Origin: Helicoverpa zea
Lineage: Eukaryota; Arthropoda; Insecta; Lepidoptera; Noctuidae
Assembly: GCF_022581195.2 (NCBI RefSeq)
Contig: NC_061470.1
Location: forward strand, 10,168,001-10,232,000
Length of the DNA: 64,000 nucleotides
Direction: 5' to 3'
In this document: piece after piece, positions 11,239-22,096 of the stretch
How the letters are laid out: each line of letters opens with the position of its first letter
How positions within the stretch are numbered: the stretch's first letter is position 1
The notes under the pieces: generated by a model
Told to the model about the DNA's origin: nothing
Seen by the model: only the letters and a program-made list of their open reading frames with translations
Database searches by the model: none
Translations under genes and position numbers: made by a program

Positions 11239-11903
11239 GGCACCGCAGGACATCTGAGGCTGATGACGGGGAGTAGCGACCCCGCGGGGCTATATATACT
11301 GAGTTCTCCAGGGAGTGTATACTGTCCCCCATCTCCGGCCGGTCGGAGTGAACCATGACGGGGGTAGGTCTCACGCCTCTGGCTTGGCTTGGCCGTCCAG
11401 AGTGGAGTCGCTAAAGCAGGATTAGTAGCCCTGCTCGGAGGATAGGTGCCTCATGGTAAGCACAGGGAGCGCGTAATCTGCGTTTAAAGTCCGCCGAAGT
11501 ATTCTCACCCTTCAGCCGCTCATGTCCCTGTTGCCCTCTTGTTGCTATTCAGTGACTGGTTCCCGGGGGCCCAGTAAGTGAGGTGGCGAGTCTCCACCTG
11601 CCGTTTTTACATGTACCTAATACATTGTCATCCACTAACATCCCATCACAATAGCCCAAGTAGTTTTCCTCCATAGTTAGCAATAGTTTAGCACAGAACC
11701 GGGGATTGTCTTTTTTTTAACGACGTCCACCGGGGATTGTCCTTTGATTCATTTCTATAGTGTATAAAGGGATAATCGTCGGTTTTGTGTCACCATTTCA
11801 TTAAAGTTGTCTCAAAAGGACTTCAGCGTGTTGGCTTCGGCCCCACGTTTGCCTCCCAAAAATTCGGAACTCTGTAGTCCCGAGGTCTGGAAGAGACATA
11901 CAA
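11239..11903 (+). mobile_element. Nested retroposon in the SINE tail, with 17-bp TSD
   Basis: The 17-mer AATAATAATGAGATATA flanks this segment at 11222-11238 and 11904-11920, so it inserted as a unit into the (AAT)n tail of the SINE. The insert is about 665 bp, GC-richer than the surroundings, and ends in a short A-run (ACATACAAAA) on the plus strand. No intact frame on the sense strand; it is probably the 3' part of a LINE, family not identified. The same structure and TSDs are present in Helitron copy 2 (17953-18652), so the nesting predates duplication of the Helitron. Confidence 0.65.
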
Positions 11904-12070
11904 AATAATAATGAGATATAATGCAACAAAGTTAGAGAGTGGGGGCTCGTGACGCCACGTCTAGGTATGTAAAATTTGTACTAAGCAGTGACTTAACCCG
12001 AAAATCAAGCGTTGTTGTATCTTCGTTATTATTTGTTTGTGTGAGAGAGAAAAGAAAAATGCGTCAATAG

Positions 12071-12560
12071 AGAGTGCTTATCAGATTGAACCACTTTTGC
12101 TAAAACGTCATATCTTCATATGCTTCATATAGTCTAGCAGGGCTCCTGGAGTTCCACATCAGGTGTTTTACATCTTCAATTTTTATAAGTCAACAGAGAG
12201 TGCTTATCAGATTGAACAACTTTTGCTAAAACGTCATACCTCTATATGCTATAGTCTGGCTGGGCCCTGGAGTTCCACATCAGATGTTTTAGATCTTCAA
12301 TTTGTATAAGTCAATAGAAAGTGCTTATCAAATTGAACAACTTTTGCTAAAACGTCATACCTGTATATGGTACAGAGAAGCTGGGCTCTTGGGGTTCCAC
12401 ATCAGGTGTTCCAGATCTTAAAATTTATTATCTCAGCTGAAAATGCTCATCAAATGAAACAATTTTTGCCACGGCACCATATTTGTATCTCTTATAGTTT
12501 TATTGGTCTGTTGGAGTTCTGCATCAGGTCTTCAAGTTTCGAAGATAAATTATAGCCTAT
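12071..12560. repeat. Degenerate tandem array, four units of about 122 bp
   Basis: Units begin near 12071, 12192, 12316 and 12437, each with a variant of GAGAGTGCTTATCAGATTGA, followed by CTTTTGCTAAAACGTCATA and GGAGTTCCACATCAGGTGTT. The unit at 12437 is the most diverged. The array lies in the 5' half of the Helitron (minus strand). Copy 2 carries only about three units. Confidence 0.7.
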
Positions 12561-12778
12561 ATGTTGACCAGGCTTAATACTAATACAACAAAGAAAAAAT
12601 CATTGAACTCCGTTCAGTAGTTCGGAAGATTAGCGTGTACAAACAAACAGACATACAGACAGAATTTTTTTTTTGGATTTGTGCTCCATTACTGTTTCTA
12701 AACCCCACCCAATTATTATTTTTTTAATATATTCAATGTACAGACACAGTTTTTTTATAGATTTATTATATGTATAGA

Positions 12779-13885
12779 TAAAGGTACTCATACAAGCGAA
12801 CTTTACAGGTGTAACATAACAAGTGACTTCAAATAGGGGATAATGAAATAGATTTGCTAATAACCTCAAATAAAATTGGCAAAGGGACAGGAGGATTATC
12901 GTAATAACTATGTATCTACATAATATAATCTTGAAAGAGGGTCTAGTCTAATTATCTGTAAGAAATAAGTATTTCAGATAGGCGTCATTATTTTACAGGT
13001 GATATTGGGTTTCTTTATTGTAAAAGTAGGTGTGATTATAAAAAAAAAATTACATCCACGTCATAAAAATTACGTCACACATGTAATTAGATTAAGAAAC
13101 CACTAAGATATAATTCTTACGCACTGCTGTACAAATTCAAGAGCAGCTGTTATTAAGGGAAAGTAGAGAAACGAGTGATTTCCATAATATAGAGGTATAT
13201 AGTGGCCGTGACTGCAGAGTGATCTACTGAAAGTGTTCTATGATATTTGATTAGTAGGTTTATTACGAGTATCTGTGATTGGCTCTTAATGTGCGAACTC
13301 TCGCGTATTAAGCTTAATTATGACTAGAAAAAAGTTAAAAATGATCAAAATAGCTTCTTTCGAAATTCGGCTGCGTTTTGGAAAACTAATCTATACCTAC
13401 TTACATAAATAATTGGTGACATGAAAGCCACAATAAAAAAAAAATTTCAATCTATTTCCTTACCTAAATTCAACTGTTTCACTACAGCTTTTCACATAGA
13501 AGTAAACTTCCCCCATATTTTTGCTATCTACATCTATATGAACACAACTTCAGCATCGACGTCCCTTCAACAAAGTAATATGTCGCAAGCGATCAGCTCT
13601 CAGCACGAGCGACCTTAATTGACGCTGTCGTGTTACATCGCAATAAGGAATTCTATTATATGTTGGGTATTCTCACGTAGTTTGAATATTTCGGAAAAAA
13701 ATGGGAAAGGAATTTTTCTGTTAATCTAGTTGTGGGAATGATGGTAAAGCTTTGCATAAAGGAAGAGGTATGTGTTTTATATTATATAATTTTCAGTTCC
13801 TATTTCGCGTTTTGAGTTAACTGTATTATTTTTCTTCTTAATAAGTATCTTAAAGAATAGGTATTGGTGTCTGATGGAGCATTCG
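12779..13885. other. AT-rich sequence, nothing recognised
   Basis: No gene, RNA or bounded element. A 65-codon frame at 13421-13618 has no recognisable domain. Confidence 0.5.
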
Positions 13886-13887
13886 AG

Positions 13888-13972
13888 TTGTCAGTGGATC
13901 ATCTTTGGTAGTCTTTATGGTAAGTGACATGCCAGAACGTCTTATGAACAGTCTTACCAAGGGGTAAATAAC
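13888..13972 (+). repeat. Fragment of SINE family A
   Basis: GTTGTCAGTGGATCATCTTT, GGTAGTCTTTATGG and CAGTCTTACCAAGGGGT align in order with the body of the SINE at 10850-11221, with mismatches. It breaks off abruptly at about 13972. Confidence 0.45.
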
Positions 13973-14289
13973 TTACGGATTTATTTGCTGCGTTTAATCG
14001 TAGGTGTCAAAGTTTGATGGTTTACCTGCAACAAACACATTAATTTGTTAATAAAATCATTTCATGTATATAACACACAGATGCACATTTACTGGATTGA
14101 TTCTTTCACTAAATCACATTTTAGACTGTGGCGACGATATTATATGAAGATGCTTACGTAGACTGCTAGACGAACACCTCAAGCTGGGGAGAATTGCCCA
14201 TACTTACTCACCGCGGTGGGCATGAAAGGTGATGTAATTCTTGATATCATTCTCCTGTCCTTAACCCAATTTTTATTTCGGAACCCAAT
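13973..14289. other. Non-coding; possible LINE-tail fragment at the right edge
   Basis: Nothing recognised up to about 14200. From 14205 to 14290 the run TCTCCTGTCCTTAACCCAAT resembles the decayed LINE 3' region seen better at 56355-56560. Confidence 0.35.
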
Positions 14290-14400
14290 ACTAAGGCGTA
14301 TTGGGTTGGTAAGATTGGTTGTCAGACTTACTGGCTTCTGACTACCTGTGACGACTGCCAAAGATGTTCAACTACAATCGGGACCTGCAGTTAAACGTAA
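14290..14400 (-). repeat. Fragment of SINE family A
   Basis: GGTTGTCAGACTTACTGGCT, TACCTGTGACGACTGCC and AAGATGTTCAAC are the reverse complement of the family A body; the same phrases occur in minus copies at 51535 and 57612. Confidence 0.6.
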
Positions 14401-15490
14401 CACAGTCTTCTTCCTTAGTATATTCCCCTTTCAATAAAACAAGATCAGCAGCTAAACCACTAATTACACAAACACTATAAGATTGAATCTGTAATTACAC
14501 GTTACATTGTTCTGAGGCGGAACTATAAACTTAAAGCGAAAGAATCAAGAACAAAGCAGCGTCCTTGTACAACAAAGAAGTGCGCTGATCATTTAGTATT
14601 ATTGTATTGTTTTAATATAAACTACTATATTAGTCATGTTTTTTGATTTGATAAATCGTTGTTAACAACTTTTTTTGTTTGGTGTATTTTTCAGAAATGG
14701 TGCACTAGACATACATGCTGCGTATTTGATCGAATATGATCATCAAGTTACTGATTGAACAGTTAAGAAAAAATATTAATAAACAACTTTGTTTGTTGTG
14801 AAGTTGTGAGGACCTAATTTAGGTATGTTAATTCAATTATATTTAGATTAATGTATTTATTTAATTGTATGTAACCTAAATATCCATCCGATTTTAACTC
14901 CCTCGGCTAAGAATTGACCACATTCACAAACAGAAGCATATAAGACAATATGACATCACATTTATTTCGACATGATGAGTATTGATGAGCCTGCATCTTT
15001 CCCAGAAAAATATAATTCAATAAATTCACATTTAATCTAAAATTACACAAAAAAGCTCCACAGCATCAATCTTAAGATTGTCACGATCATACAAACAGTT
15101 AGTTAATCTGGAGTCGTGCTGGGAACTAGCTTATCTGTGCGTTGCGTTAACTGCGCGTGCGCAGGTCGCCGTTATTTCAACTTGATGGGTTCGTTTTTCG
15201 AAATTCTGTTATGTCATAGGGAGTTTTGTAATGCTACTGTTGTATTTTGTAGTTTAAGAAGCATTACGGGTAGCACAAAGAAAATGTTACTCCTGGATAT
15301 GGGGTTTTTCTCACTGATGCCTTATTATGCATTTTTTTTATCGTTCCTACTTTATGATCATCTATCTATACAAACTGTTAGCCAGCTGTCTCTAAAGGTA
15401 AAGAAAAGGTAAAGAAAAGTAAGTTTATTGTAAAGAAAAGGTATATTTCGACCTGATAGCATTTTAATCCTCAAACTTGCAATCAATCCT
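14401..15490. other. AT-rich sequence, nothing recognised
   Basis: A perfect 12-bp palindrome GTTGTTAACAAC lies near 14659. The 98-codon frame at 15116-15412 shows no recognisable domain and lacks flanking gene signals. A short GTAAAGAAAA tandem run lies at 15398-15440. Confidence 0.45.
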
Positions 15491-15494
15491 CTGT

Positions 15495-15548
15495 GTTAGA
15501 GGAAGTCTTAGCCCAGCAGGGGGACGATAAAAATGGCCATGATGATGT
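15495..15548 (+). repeat. LINE 3'-end fragment
   Basis: GAGGAAGTCTTAGCCCAGCA followed by GGGGGACGATAAAAATGGCC and an ATGATGATG tail resembles the 3' terminus of RTE-like LINEs, where the final codons read roughly AQQWDDK before a TGA-type simple repeat. It is very short and decayed. Confidence 0.4.
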
Positions 15549-15904
15549 ATTTAAAACCGAACTTATGTATTTTAAAACAGATATCAATATCAAGTGATAG
15601 TTAGCAAACTACTTAAAAATATCGATCGATTTTCATCACTACTTTCCCCACTAAAAACCACTTCATTTGCAAAAAAAACAACCAAACTAAACAAGCTTTT
15701 CTTACCTACGTTTTTCACAGCCTACAACAGAGCACGTGTTACAAGTACCTACATGTGGCTATCAGTCCTCAATCGATAATGTTATCGTGAGCTATACAAT
15801 ACTGCAAACACCATTGTATGTTTGTATGTGTTTTTGTTTTATTGTAGTGTGTACAGCTGTAGAGTGAACGGTCTGAGATAAGTTGGGTAGTAAGGAAGGT
15901 GTAC

Positions 15905-15975
15905 CTCTGCCTAGCCTTTTCTAATTATGTTAGGGTCGACTTTCAGTCTAAATAGATGCAGCTGAGTAAGATACC
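15905..15975 (-). repeat. Fragment of SINE family A (3' end)
   Basis: GCCTAGCCTTTTCTAATTAT, GTTAGGGTCGACTTTCAGTC and GATGCAGCTGAGTA are the reverse complement of the 3' end of family A. Confidence 0.55.
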
Positions 15976-16009
15976 TTTGTCTGTCTGTATGCGAAACTTG
16001 CACATAGCT

Positions 16010-16195
16010 CGCAGAACTGATGGCCGATGGGGCAGAATAGTTGTCGAGTGGCGACTACGACCAGGAAGACGCATCGTGGGCAAGCCCCCTAGATGGACGA
16101 ATGATCTGGCCGTGGTCACCGGTATGCAGTAGATGCCGGTCGCTGATTGATCGAGCGCAGTGACGAACCTAAGTGGAGGCTTTTGTCCAACAGTG
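16010..16195 (+). pseudogene. LINE reverse-transcriptase C-terminal fragment, decayed
   Basis: One frame reads DGRWGRIVVEWRLRPGRRI, then VGKPPRWTNDLAVVTG, then reaches stops. The pattern DGRWG-x-WRPR-TGRR-x-GRPP-x-RWTDD is characteristic of the last residues of RTE-like LINE polymerases, downstream of the RT domain. The following bases (GAGGCTTTTGTCCAACAGTG) correspond to the expected EAFVQQW end in a shifted frame. It is a short 5'-truncated relic with stops and frameshifts. No TSD identified. Confidence 0.6.
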
Positions 16196-16199
16196 ATCG

Positions 16200-17211
16200 T
16201 CTTTCGTCTGACACGACGTTTCCTATGTTACATGTTTTAACATTTGGTTTAGCTTCACTGTAAAATGTTCTTGCATTGCATTGATGATACATGTATAATA
16301 TGTTTAATTTACAATTGTTTTTGTTTAACATACCAAAGATATTAAGTAGTAAATACCAGGCATGTGAGCTCATTATGTTTTGTAAGGTTATCGACCAAAA
16401 CTTATTTACTAACAAAACAATAAATACCAATGCGGTTGACTGTCTCTTATCCACAGCTCGAATCATTATGTTAAATAACATAAAGCTTTAAAATTACTTA
16501 ATGAACAGATGATATTAAAAAGGCGTATAACTAACTACCAACTATAAGTTAGTCATTTGCGAGAACCAATTCCCGCAACTGAGTAAAAAGTGGCCTATGT
16601 CCTGCCTCAAGCTTTAGAATATCAGTGGACCAAAATTTAATTTAAATCTGTTCAGTAGTTTCGCCACTATTAAAGTTAGTCTTTGGAGTAACTAGACGTA
16701 AATACGTATACTTAATTAGTACTTCTTGGTCCACTCTTCACAAAAACCCATGACTCCATATAATAATCCAAGGAAACAGCTAACCACCGGATAAGAAAGC
16801 CTTTGATACATGGACACCAGCCTAATCACTGGTTAATGACTAGTTTCTAGATAAATGCTTCGTTAACTGCATTTTAAAGCGGTTAGTAAAGGCGGTGCGG
16901 TTTCTTTGTATTCTAGAAATAAATGTGTTAAAAAAAAGTGAAAATGTAAGTGAAGGTTTTGCGGTAATTGGATAAAAGCTTCTTGTTATAATATGAGAGA
17001 AAACTGTTCTGGTTGTTGTGTTGTTAGATTTTGCTACATATGTATAAGGACTATCTTGAGTTCTGATGTTTAGATAACAAACTGTACTTATTTCCATAAA
17101 ACGAGGAATTTCTAATCATATTTTCTGTGCATTCCACATAGTGGTATGATCAGCTTTCGTCCGCATCGTTCTATCCTTGACATCGCTTTCTGAGTCTTTT
17201 TATTATAATAA
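16200..17211. other. AT-rich sequence with weak repeat traces
   Basis: No gene seen. Around 16555-16690 there are faint phrases (GGCCTATGTCCTGCC, CTGTTCAGTAGTTTCGCC) typical of decayed non-autonomous elements on the minus strand. The 121-codon frame at 16116-16481 overlaps the LINE relic and has no recognisable domain. Confidence 0.4.
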
Positions 17212-17534
17212 CTAGCTTCTGCCCGCGACTTCGTACGCGGATCCTGTCCCTTATGCCAGCGACTACGGGGTCAGCAAAATCACTTGAACTTGAAAAATTG
17301 ACTTGAAAACAACGGAATACGCATAGCCATTAGAAATGTTCCATATAATTTTTGTACTTTAACGGTAAAAGCACAGCAGACTAAACAAAACGCTGAGAAC
17401 TGAACCGCAATGGACGTGACCATAGGGATAAAAGTAGTGATTCTTATTAGTCCGCATTTAAGTTATGTGTGGCAAAAATATTACACGTATTATTACGTAA
17501 AAAAACATTAAATGTTACTGAGATGACAAAGTCG

Positions 17535-17935
17535 TGGTGACTTAGTGGAAGTCGTGGTGGTTTAGTGGGTAGAGAACCAATCTCTCAAGTATGAGCGTGC
17601 GTCTTTGATTCCAGGTCTGGCAAGTACCTGCCAATGCAACTTTTCTAAGTTCGTATGTACTTTTTACGTATATTTTGGATACCAATGACCGTTATTTGGA
17701 GGGGATGTTAAACTGTAGGTTCCGGCTGTCATTGAACATTCTTGGCAGTCGTTATGGGTAGTCAGAAGCCAGTAAGTCTGACCAGTTTTACTGAGGGGTG
17801 TTGGGTTGAGCGGTTAACCGGGTTTTGGAGGTCAAATAGGCAGTCGCTCCTTTTAAAACACTGGTACTCAGTTGCATCGTGACTGGAAGTCGACCCTAAC
17901 ATAATTGGGACAAAGGCTCTTGAGATAATAACGAC
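17535..17935 (+). repeat. SINE family A, captured in Helitron copy 2
   Basis: Same A-box-like GGTGGTTTAGTGGGTAG head, body and (AAT)n tail as 10850-11221, including GGCAGTCGCTCC and AAGTCGACCCTAACATAATT. It differs from copy 1 by scattered substitutions and small indels. Confidence 0.7.
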
Positions 17936-17952
17936 AATAATAATGAGATATA

Positions 17953-18652
17953 AGCATCGCAGGACATCTGAGGCTGATGACGGGGAGTAGCGACCCCGCG
18001 GGGCATATATACTGAGTTCTCCAGGGAGAGTATACTGTCCCCCATCTCCGGCCGGTCGGAGTGAACCATGACGGGGGTAGGTCTCACGCCTCTGGCTTGG
18101 CTTGACCATCCAGAGTGGAGTCGCTTGAGCAGGGTTAGTAGCAATGCTCGGAGGATAGGTGCCTCGTGGTAAGTGACCCACAGGGAGCGCGTAATCTGCG
18201 TTTAAAATCCGCCGAGGTATCCTCACACTTCAGCCGCTCATTCCTTGTTGCCCTTTTGTTGCTATTCAGTTACAGATTCCCGGGGGCCCAGTAAGTGAGC
18301 TGGCGAGTCTCCACCTGCCATTTTTACATGTATCTAATACATTGTCATCGGCAGGTGCCATAGTTCCCGTAGTTTCCCCATTCCTAGTCCATTAGCATCC
18401 CATCACAATAGCCCAAGTAGTATTCATCCACAGTTAGCAATGGTACAGCACAGATTATCTTTTTTTTAACGACGTTCACCGGGGATTGTCCTTGGGTTCA
18501 TTTCTATAGTGTATAAAGTGATAATTGTCAGTTTTGTGTCACCATTTCATTAAAGTTGTCTCAAAAGGGCTTCAGCGTGTTGGCTTTGGCCTCACGTTTG
18601 CCTCCCAAAAATTCGGAAATCTGTAGTCCCGAGGTCTGGAAGAGACATACAA
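17953..18652 (+). mobile_element. Nested retroposon in the SINE tail, copy 2
   Basis: Flanked by the same 17-mer (17936-17952 and 18653-18669) as in Helitron copy 1. It contains CTGAGTTCTCCAGGGAG, TCCCGGGGGCCCAGTAAGTG and AAAGTTGTCTCAAAAGGGCT. The long minus-strand frame across 17762-18226 is antisense to it and is not taken as a gene. Confidence 0.65.
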
Positions 18653-18919
18653 AATAATAATGAGATATATATAACGCAAAAAATTCGGAGAGTGGGGGCT
18701 CGTGACGCCACGTCTAAGTATGTAAAATTTGTACTAAGCAGTGACTTAACACAAAATTCAAGCGTGTTATATCTTCGTTATTATTTGTTTGTGAGAAGGA
18801 GAAAAGAAAAAATACGTGTCCATTTTTTTAGGGTTATCTAAAAGACGGACTAAGTACTTTTTTTTTATTCACCATACCTATTTCATAACATTCATTTCTA
18901 TACATTTCAAGTGTAGTAT

Positions 18920-19335
18920 TGCTCTTGAAGTTCCACATCAGGTGTTCCAGATCTTCGATGTTTATACGTCAAAACAGAGAGTGCTTATCAGATTGAATAA
19001 CTTTTGCTAAAACGTCATACCTCTATATGCTATAGTTTAGCTGGGCCCCTGGAGTTCCACATCAGGTGTTTTAGATCTTCAATTTGTATAAGTCAATAGA
19101 AAGTGCTTATCAAATTGAACAACTTTTGCTAAAACGGCATACCTGTATATGGTACATAGAAGCTGGGCCCTTGGGGTTCCACATCAGGTGTTCCAGATCT
19201 TCAAATTTATTATCTCAGCTGAAAATGCTCATCACATGAAACAATTTTTGCCATGGCACCATTTTTGTATCTCTTATAGTTTTGTTGGTCTGTTGGTGTT
19301 CTGCATCAGGTCTTCAAGTTTCGAAGATAAATTAT
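18920..19335. repeat. Degenerate tandem array, about three units of 122 bp
   Basis: Units start near 18977, 19100 and 19220 with GAGAGTGCTTATCAGATTGA or variants. This is the counterpart of the four-unit array in copy 1; the left edge is truncated. Confidence 0.65.
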
Positions 19336-19430
19336 AGCCTATATGTTGACCAGGCTTAATACTGACACAACAAAGAAAAAATCATTGAAATCCGTTCAGT
19401 AGTTCGGAAGATTAGCGTGTACAAACAAAC

Positions 19431-19466
19431 AGACATACAGACATACAGACATACAGACATACACAC
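19431..19466 (+). repeat. (ACAGACAT)n microsatellite
   Basis: About four consecutive ACATACAG-type units inside Helitron copy 2. The corresponding place in copy 1 has about one and a half units. Confidence 0.8.
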
Positions 19467-19585
19467 AGATTTTTTTTTTTTGGATTTGTGCTCCATTACT
19501 GTTTCTAAACCCCACCCAATTATTATTTTTTTAATATATTCAATGTACAGACACAGTTTTTTTACAGATTTATTATATGTATAGA

Positions 19586-20867
19586 TATGTAATTTACTAA
19601 CAACTTGAGCGTAATAACTTGATTTAAATAAATGTTTATTACCTATTCCTTCAAATCTTATAGTCTTTTAGCACCACATTCCTAGACATATTCCATTATA
19701 CTCGGCCTCTAGAAAAAACGCTTTTCGGCTGTTTTTGCAAAAATGAAATTTGTTTATCACATAGTTTTTCATAGGGAAGCAGAAGTGAGTCGACCTATGA
19801 AGTAACACACACTGCAAACTACATAATGCAGCTGAGTGACACATAAATATATTGGGTAACATGGAGCCATATTTGCAGTATGACGGAACTCCAAACATAA
19901 TGTTACACAATGATAATTAGATGGCACAACACAGCTTAGTAAGCTCGAATATTTTTTATCTCATTTTAGTGGTATGGTAGGTTCCTCTACTTCATCGTCA
20001 TACTGCCCTATCCCAATCTAATTTGTGCAGCAAGTCTTCTTCTTTCAAGACCTAACTCACAACATTATCCTCATTTCTCTGCATAGAAACTACTTTTATT
20101 CATCTTTATGATTAGTTATTTCAACTGATCCAATAACACAGTGCCTGAGCCTACAATTTGATACAATCTTGTCAATTTGGCAGTTGGTGATCTCGTAAAC
20201 ATATGCTGAGACGGGAATTTTTTGATTGAGTGAAGTATGCGGGCAAAACCGATTAAAATACCTAGTCTTCATATACATTTCATAGCCCACCACCCAAGGC
20301 ATAACCCAACTCATATTACATAGGCGTAAAGTCATTTAAGTAGCGTTGCATTATGCAATATGCACCAATCGGTGTTATATTACGGACATCAGCGTCAGTG
20401 GCGGATTGTGTTGCATATCGCTGCATAATATATGCATATGCACCGTTTGCATAGCCGTGACGAGGTGTCATTCCATATTACGTAATGGAAGTTACGGGAG
20501 CTTAACCTTAGAACGGTAAGTCAGAGTTGAAGTCATCCATCTTAGATTATCTACTGTAAAGTGAGAGAAAAATATGTTTTCAAAGGATTTTCTTCCTTTT
20601 TTGAGAACATAGAATGTGTTTTACAACTTCTAGGATAAGAAAACAGGACTGCTTAATGTTTTAATTTATATTCAATTTTTTCCTGCCGTTTAAAAAAAAT
20701 GTGGGGGAAACAAAGTCTAATGTTTTTATTCCAAATAGGCTCTTTGCAGGCTCTTATAAAACGTCACGCTAAAAACTCCTTATATTTTTAAGAAATAAAT
20801 AAACCATCAGACTAGTTGGACCACAAATGGTTGCCAACTAAAATTTACAATCAGATCATCCTCCGAG
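19586..20867. other. AT-rich sequence, nothing recognised
   Basis: No gene or bounded element. Around 20345-20455 the octamer-like strings ATATGCAC and TATGCATATGC recur several times in a locally GC-richer segment; the meaning is unknown. The short minus-strand frames at 19668-19910 and 20096-20335 have no recognisable domains. Confidence 0.45.
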
Positions 20868-20895
20868 CCTTTTTCCCAATCACATACAATCAGAT
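20868..20895 (-). repeat. Tiny fragment of SINE family A 3' end
   Basis: ATCATCCTCCGAGCCTTTTT followed by CCCAATCAC matches the 3' terminus of family A on the minus strand (tail, then GGCTCGGAGGATGAT). Confidence 0.45.
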
Positions 20896-21318
20896 ACTAC
20901 CATATTTATTTTGGGAAATCTTCAAGCAAAGTCGAGCCATTTGGCTTGTTTTATTCCATTACTGAACTCAATGAACTAGCCATTTGATTGGGCTATCGAC
21001 GTTATTTTTACAGTTTGTTTTTATTGCCCTAGCACGTGTTGGAATAGTTTCAAATTATTTTTAGATTCATTTATGTACATGTAGATACAATTCCGGTACG
21101 TCTGTTTTGGGTTGTGAAAATACAAGAGGAAATGCTGATTTAACTTTCAATGATACCTGCTGAAGACTTTTTTAGTCTTCAGCCAAAAATATGACTTTAT
21201 TTTCATCTAGCAATTTTTCATAGTTTCACTCTCGTTTTTAAGAATGAAAGTGTATCCAAACTTGCATATTTTTTTATCCTTACAGATTTTTTCAATTTGG
21301 ATTCGTTTTAGACACTTT
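20896..21318. other. AT-rich sequence, nothing recognised
   Basis: No gene, RNA or bounded repeat seen. Confidence 0.45.
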
Positions 21319-21319
21319 T

Positions 21320-21657
21320 ATACGTACTAGTATTATAAGGACCCTACAGTACATTTGAAATTACTGAAATATTATTTCACTGTTGGAAAACTACTCTAGC
21401 TTGGGTCAATACAGGCTAAATTTTATTCAGGAAAGTAATTTCCACGTAACCGGGAAACATACTACTTCACTACATAGAATAAAACAAAGTCGCTTTTTCT
21501 GTCCCTATATCCCTATGTAGGTATGCTTAAATCTTTAAAACAACGCAAGGGATTTTGATGCGTTTTTTTTAAATATAGATAGAGTGATTGAAGAGAAAGG
21601 TTTATATGCATTGCATGCAAGAATTTCACTCGTGCGAAGCCGGGTTGGGTCGCTAGT
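21320..21657 (+). mobile_element. Decayed small Helitron-like element
   Basis: ACTAGTATTATAAGGACC near 21325 resembles a Helitron 5' end; TTCACTGTTGGAAAACTACT and ATACAGGCTAAATTTTATTC are body phrases seen in other small Helitrons here; CGTGCGAAGCCGGG followed by CGCTAGT at the right end is a Helitron-type 3' end. The middle has diverged. Confidence 0.5.
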
Positions 21658-21917
21658 TTATGTATAAAACCAATTTACCCAATACACGTCAGTGCAAAAC
21701 AAAATTCCAATATATTGCTTAGTTTATTTAAATAATATTGCAATATTGTTGAGTGAAGAAATAGGGTATATCATAGTTTAGTGCCGTAATTTACTTGTCA
21801 ATATTGATTGCAATACGCCTGTTAATTTCCTTAGACTTTGATTTATGTTTGAATGCAATATTTAAGTTTATTTTAATATAAGTAAATAATTATTTGAATG
21901 TATGTACCTATATGTAA
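21658..21917. other. AT-rich sequence, nothing recognised
   Basis: No feature seen. Confidence 0.45.
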
Positions 21918-22096
21918 TCTATATATACAAAAGAAGGTCGTGTCAGTTACACATTTTATAACTTAGGAATTTCTGAACCGTTTAAGCTGAAAATCAGAGG
22001 GGAGATAGCTTTGACCCGGGAGAATTGTTGGTCACCAATCACCAATAAAATTTTGTCACCATCCGGGACACGGGTGAAACCGCGGGCAGAAGCGTC
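21918..22096 (+). mobile_element. Decayed small Helitron
   Basis: Starts TCTATATATACAAAAG after an A, contains ATTTCTGAACCGTTTAAGC, and ends GGGTGAAACCGCGGGCAGAA, where the expected GCTAGT is mutated (GCGTCAT). The stem region CGGGTGAAACCGCGGG is still recognisable. Confidence 0.55.

Larger units (their letters stand above)
10641..12778 (-). mobile_element. Composite non-autonomous Helitron, copy 1
   Basis: Read on the minus strand it begins with TC at 12778, directly after a host A (12779), and ends with CTAG at 10644-10641, directly before a host T (10640). These are the canonical Helitron termini and the A/T insertion site. Seven bases before CTAG there is a hairpin with stems CCGCG and CGCGG around an 8-nt loop, the expected Helitron 3' terminator structure. 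There is no Rep/helicase frame, so it is non-autonomous. Internally it carries a tRNA-headed SINE, a second retroposon inserted in the SINE tail, and a tandem array of about 122-bp units. A second copy in the same orientation is at 17212-19585. Confidence 0.85.
17212..19585 (-). mobile_element. Composite non-autonomous Helitron, copy 2
   Basis: The same element as 10641-12778. On the minus strand it starts with TC at 19585 after a host A (19586) and ends with CTAG at 17215-17212 before a host T (17211). It keeps the CCGCG/CGCGG hairpin. At 2374 bp it is longer than copy 1, mainly through about 120 extra bases near 17284-17410, while it has one tandem unit fewer. It carries the same nested SINE and retroposon. 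The copies lie about 4.4 kb apart in direct orientation, so unequal recombination between them is possible. Confidence 0.85.

Noticed and set aside
16116..16481. 121-codon minus-strand frame
   Set aside because: Starts in unrelated AT-rich DNA and ends antisense to a LINE relic; no recognisable domain.
17762..18226. 154-codon minus-strand frame
   Set aside because: It is antisense to the SINE and nested retroposon inside Helitron copy 2. The corresponding frame in copy 1 (11057-11374) is shorter and interrupted, so it is not conserved as a protein.
10641..19585. LTR retrotransposon, with 10641-12778 and 17212-19585 as the LTRs
   Set aside because: The repeats end in Helitron termini (TC/CTAG with hairpin), not TG/CA, the sequence between them has no gag-pol, and the nested cargo and host A/T junctions fit two Helitron insertions.
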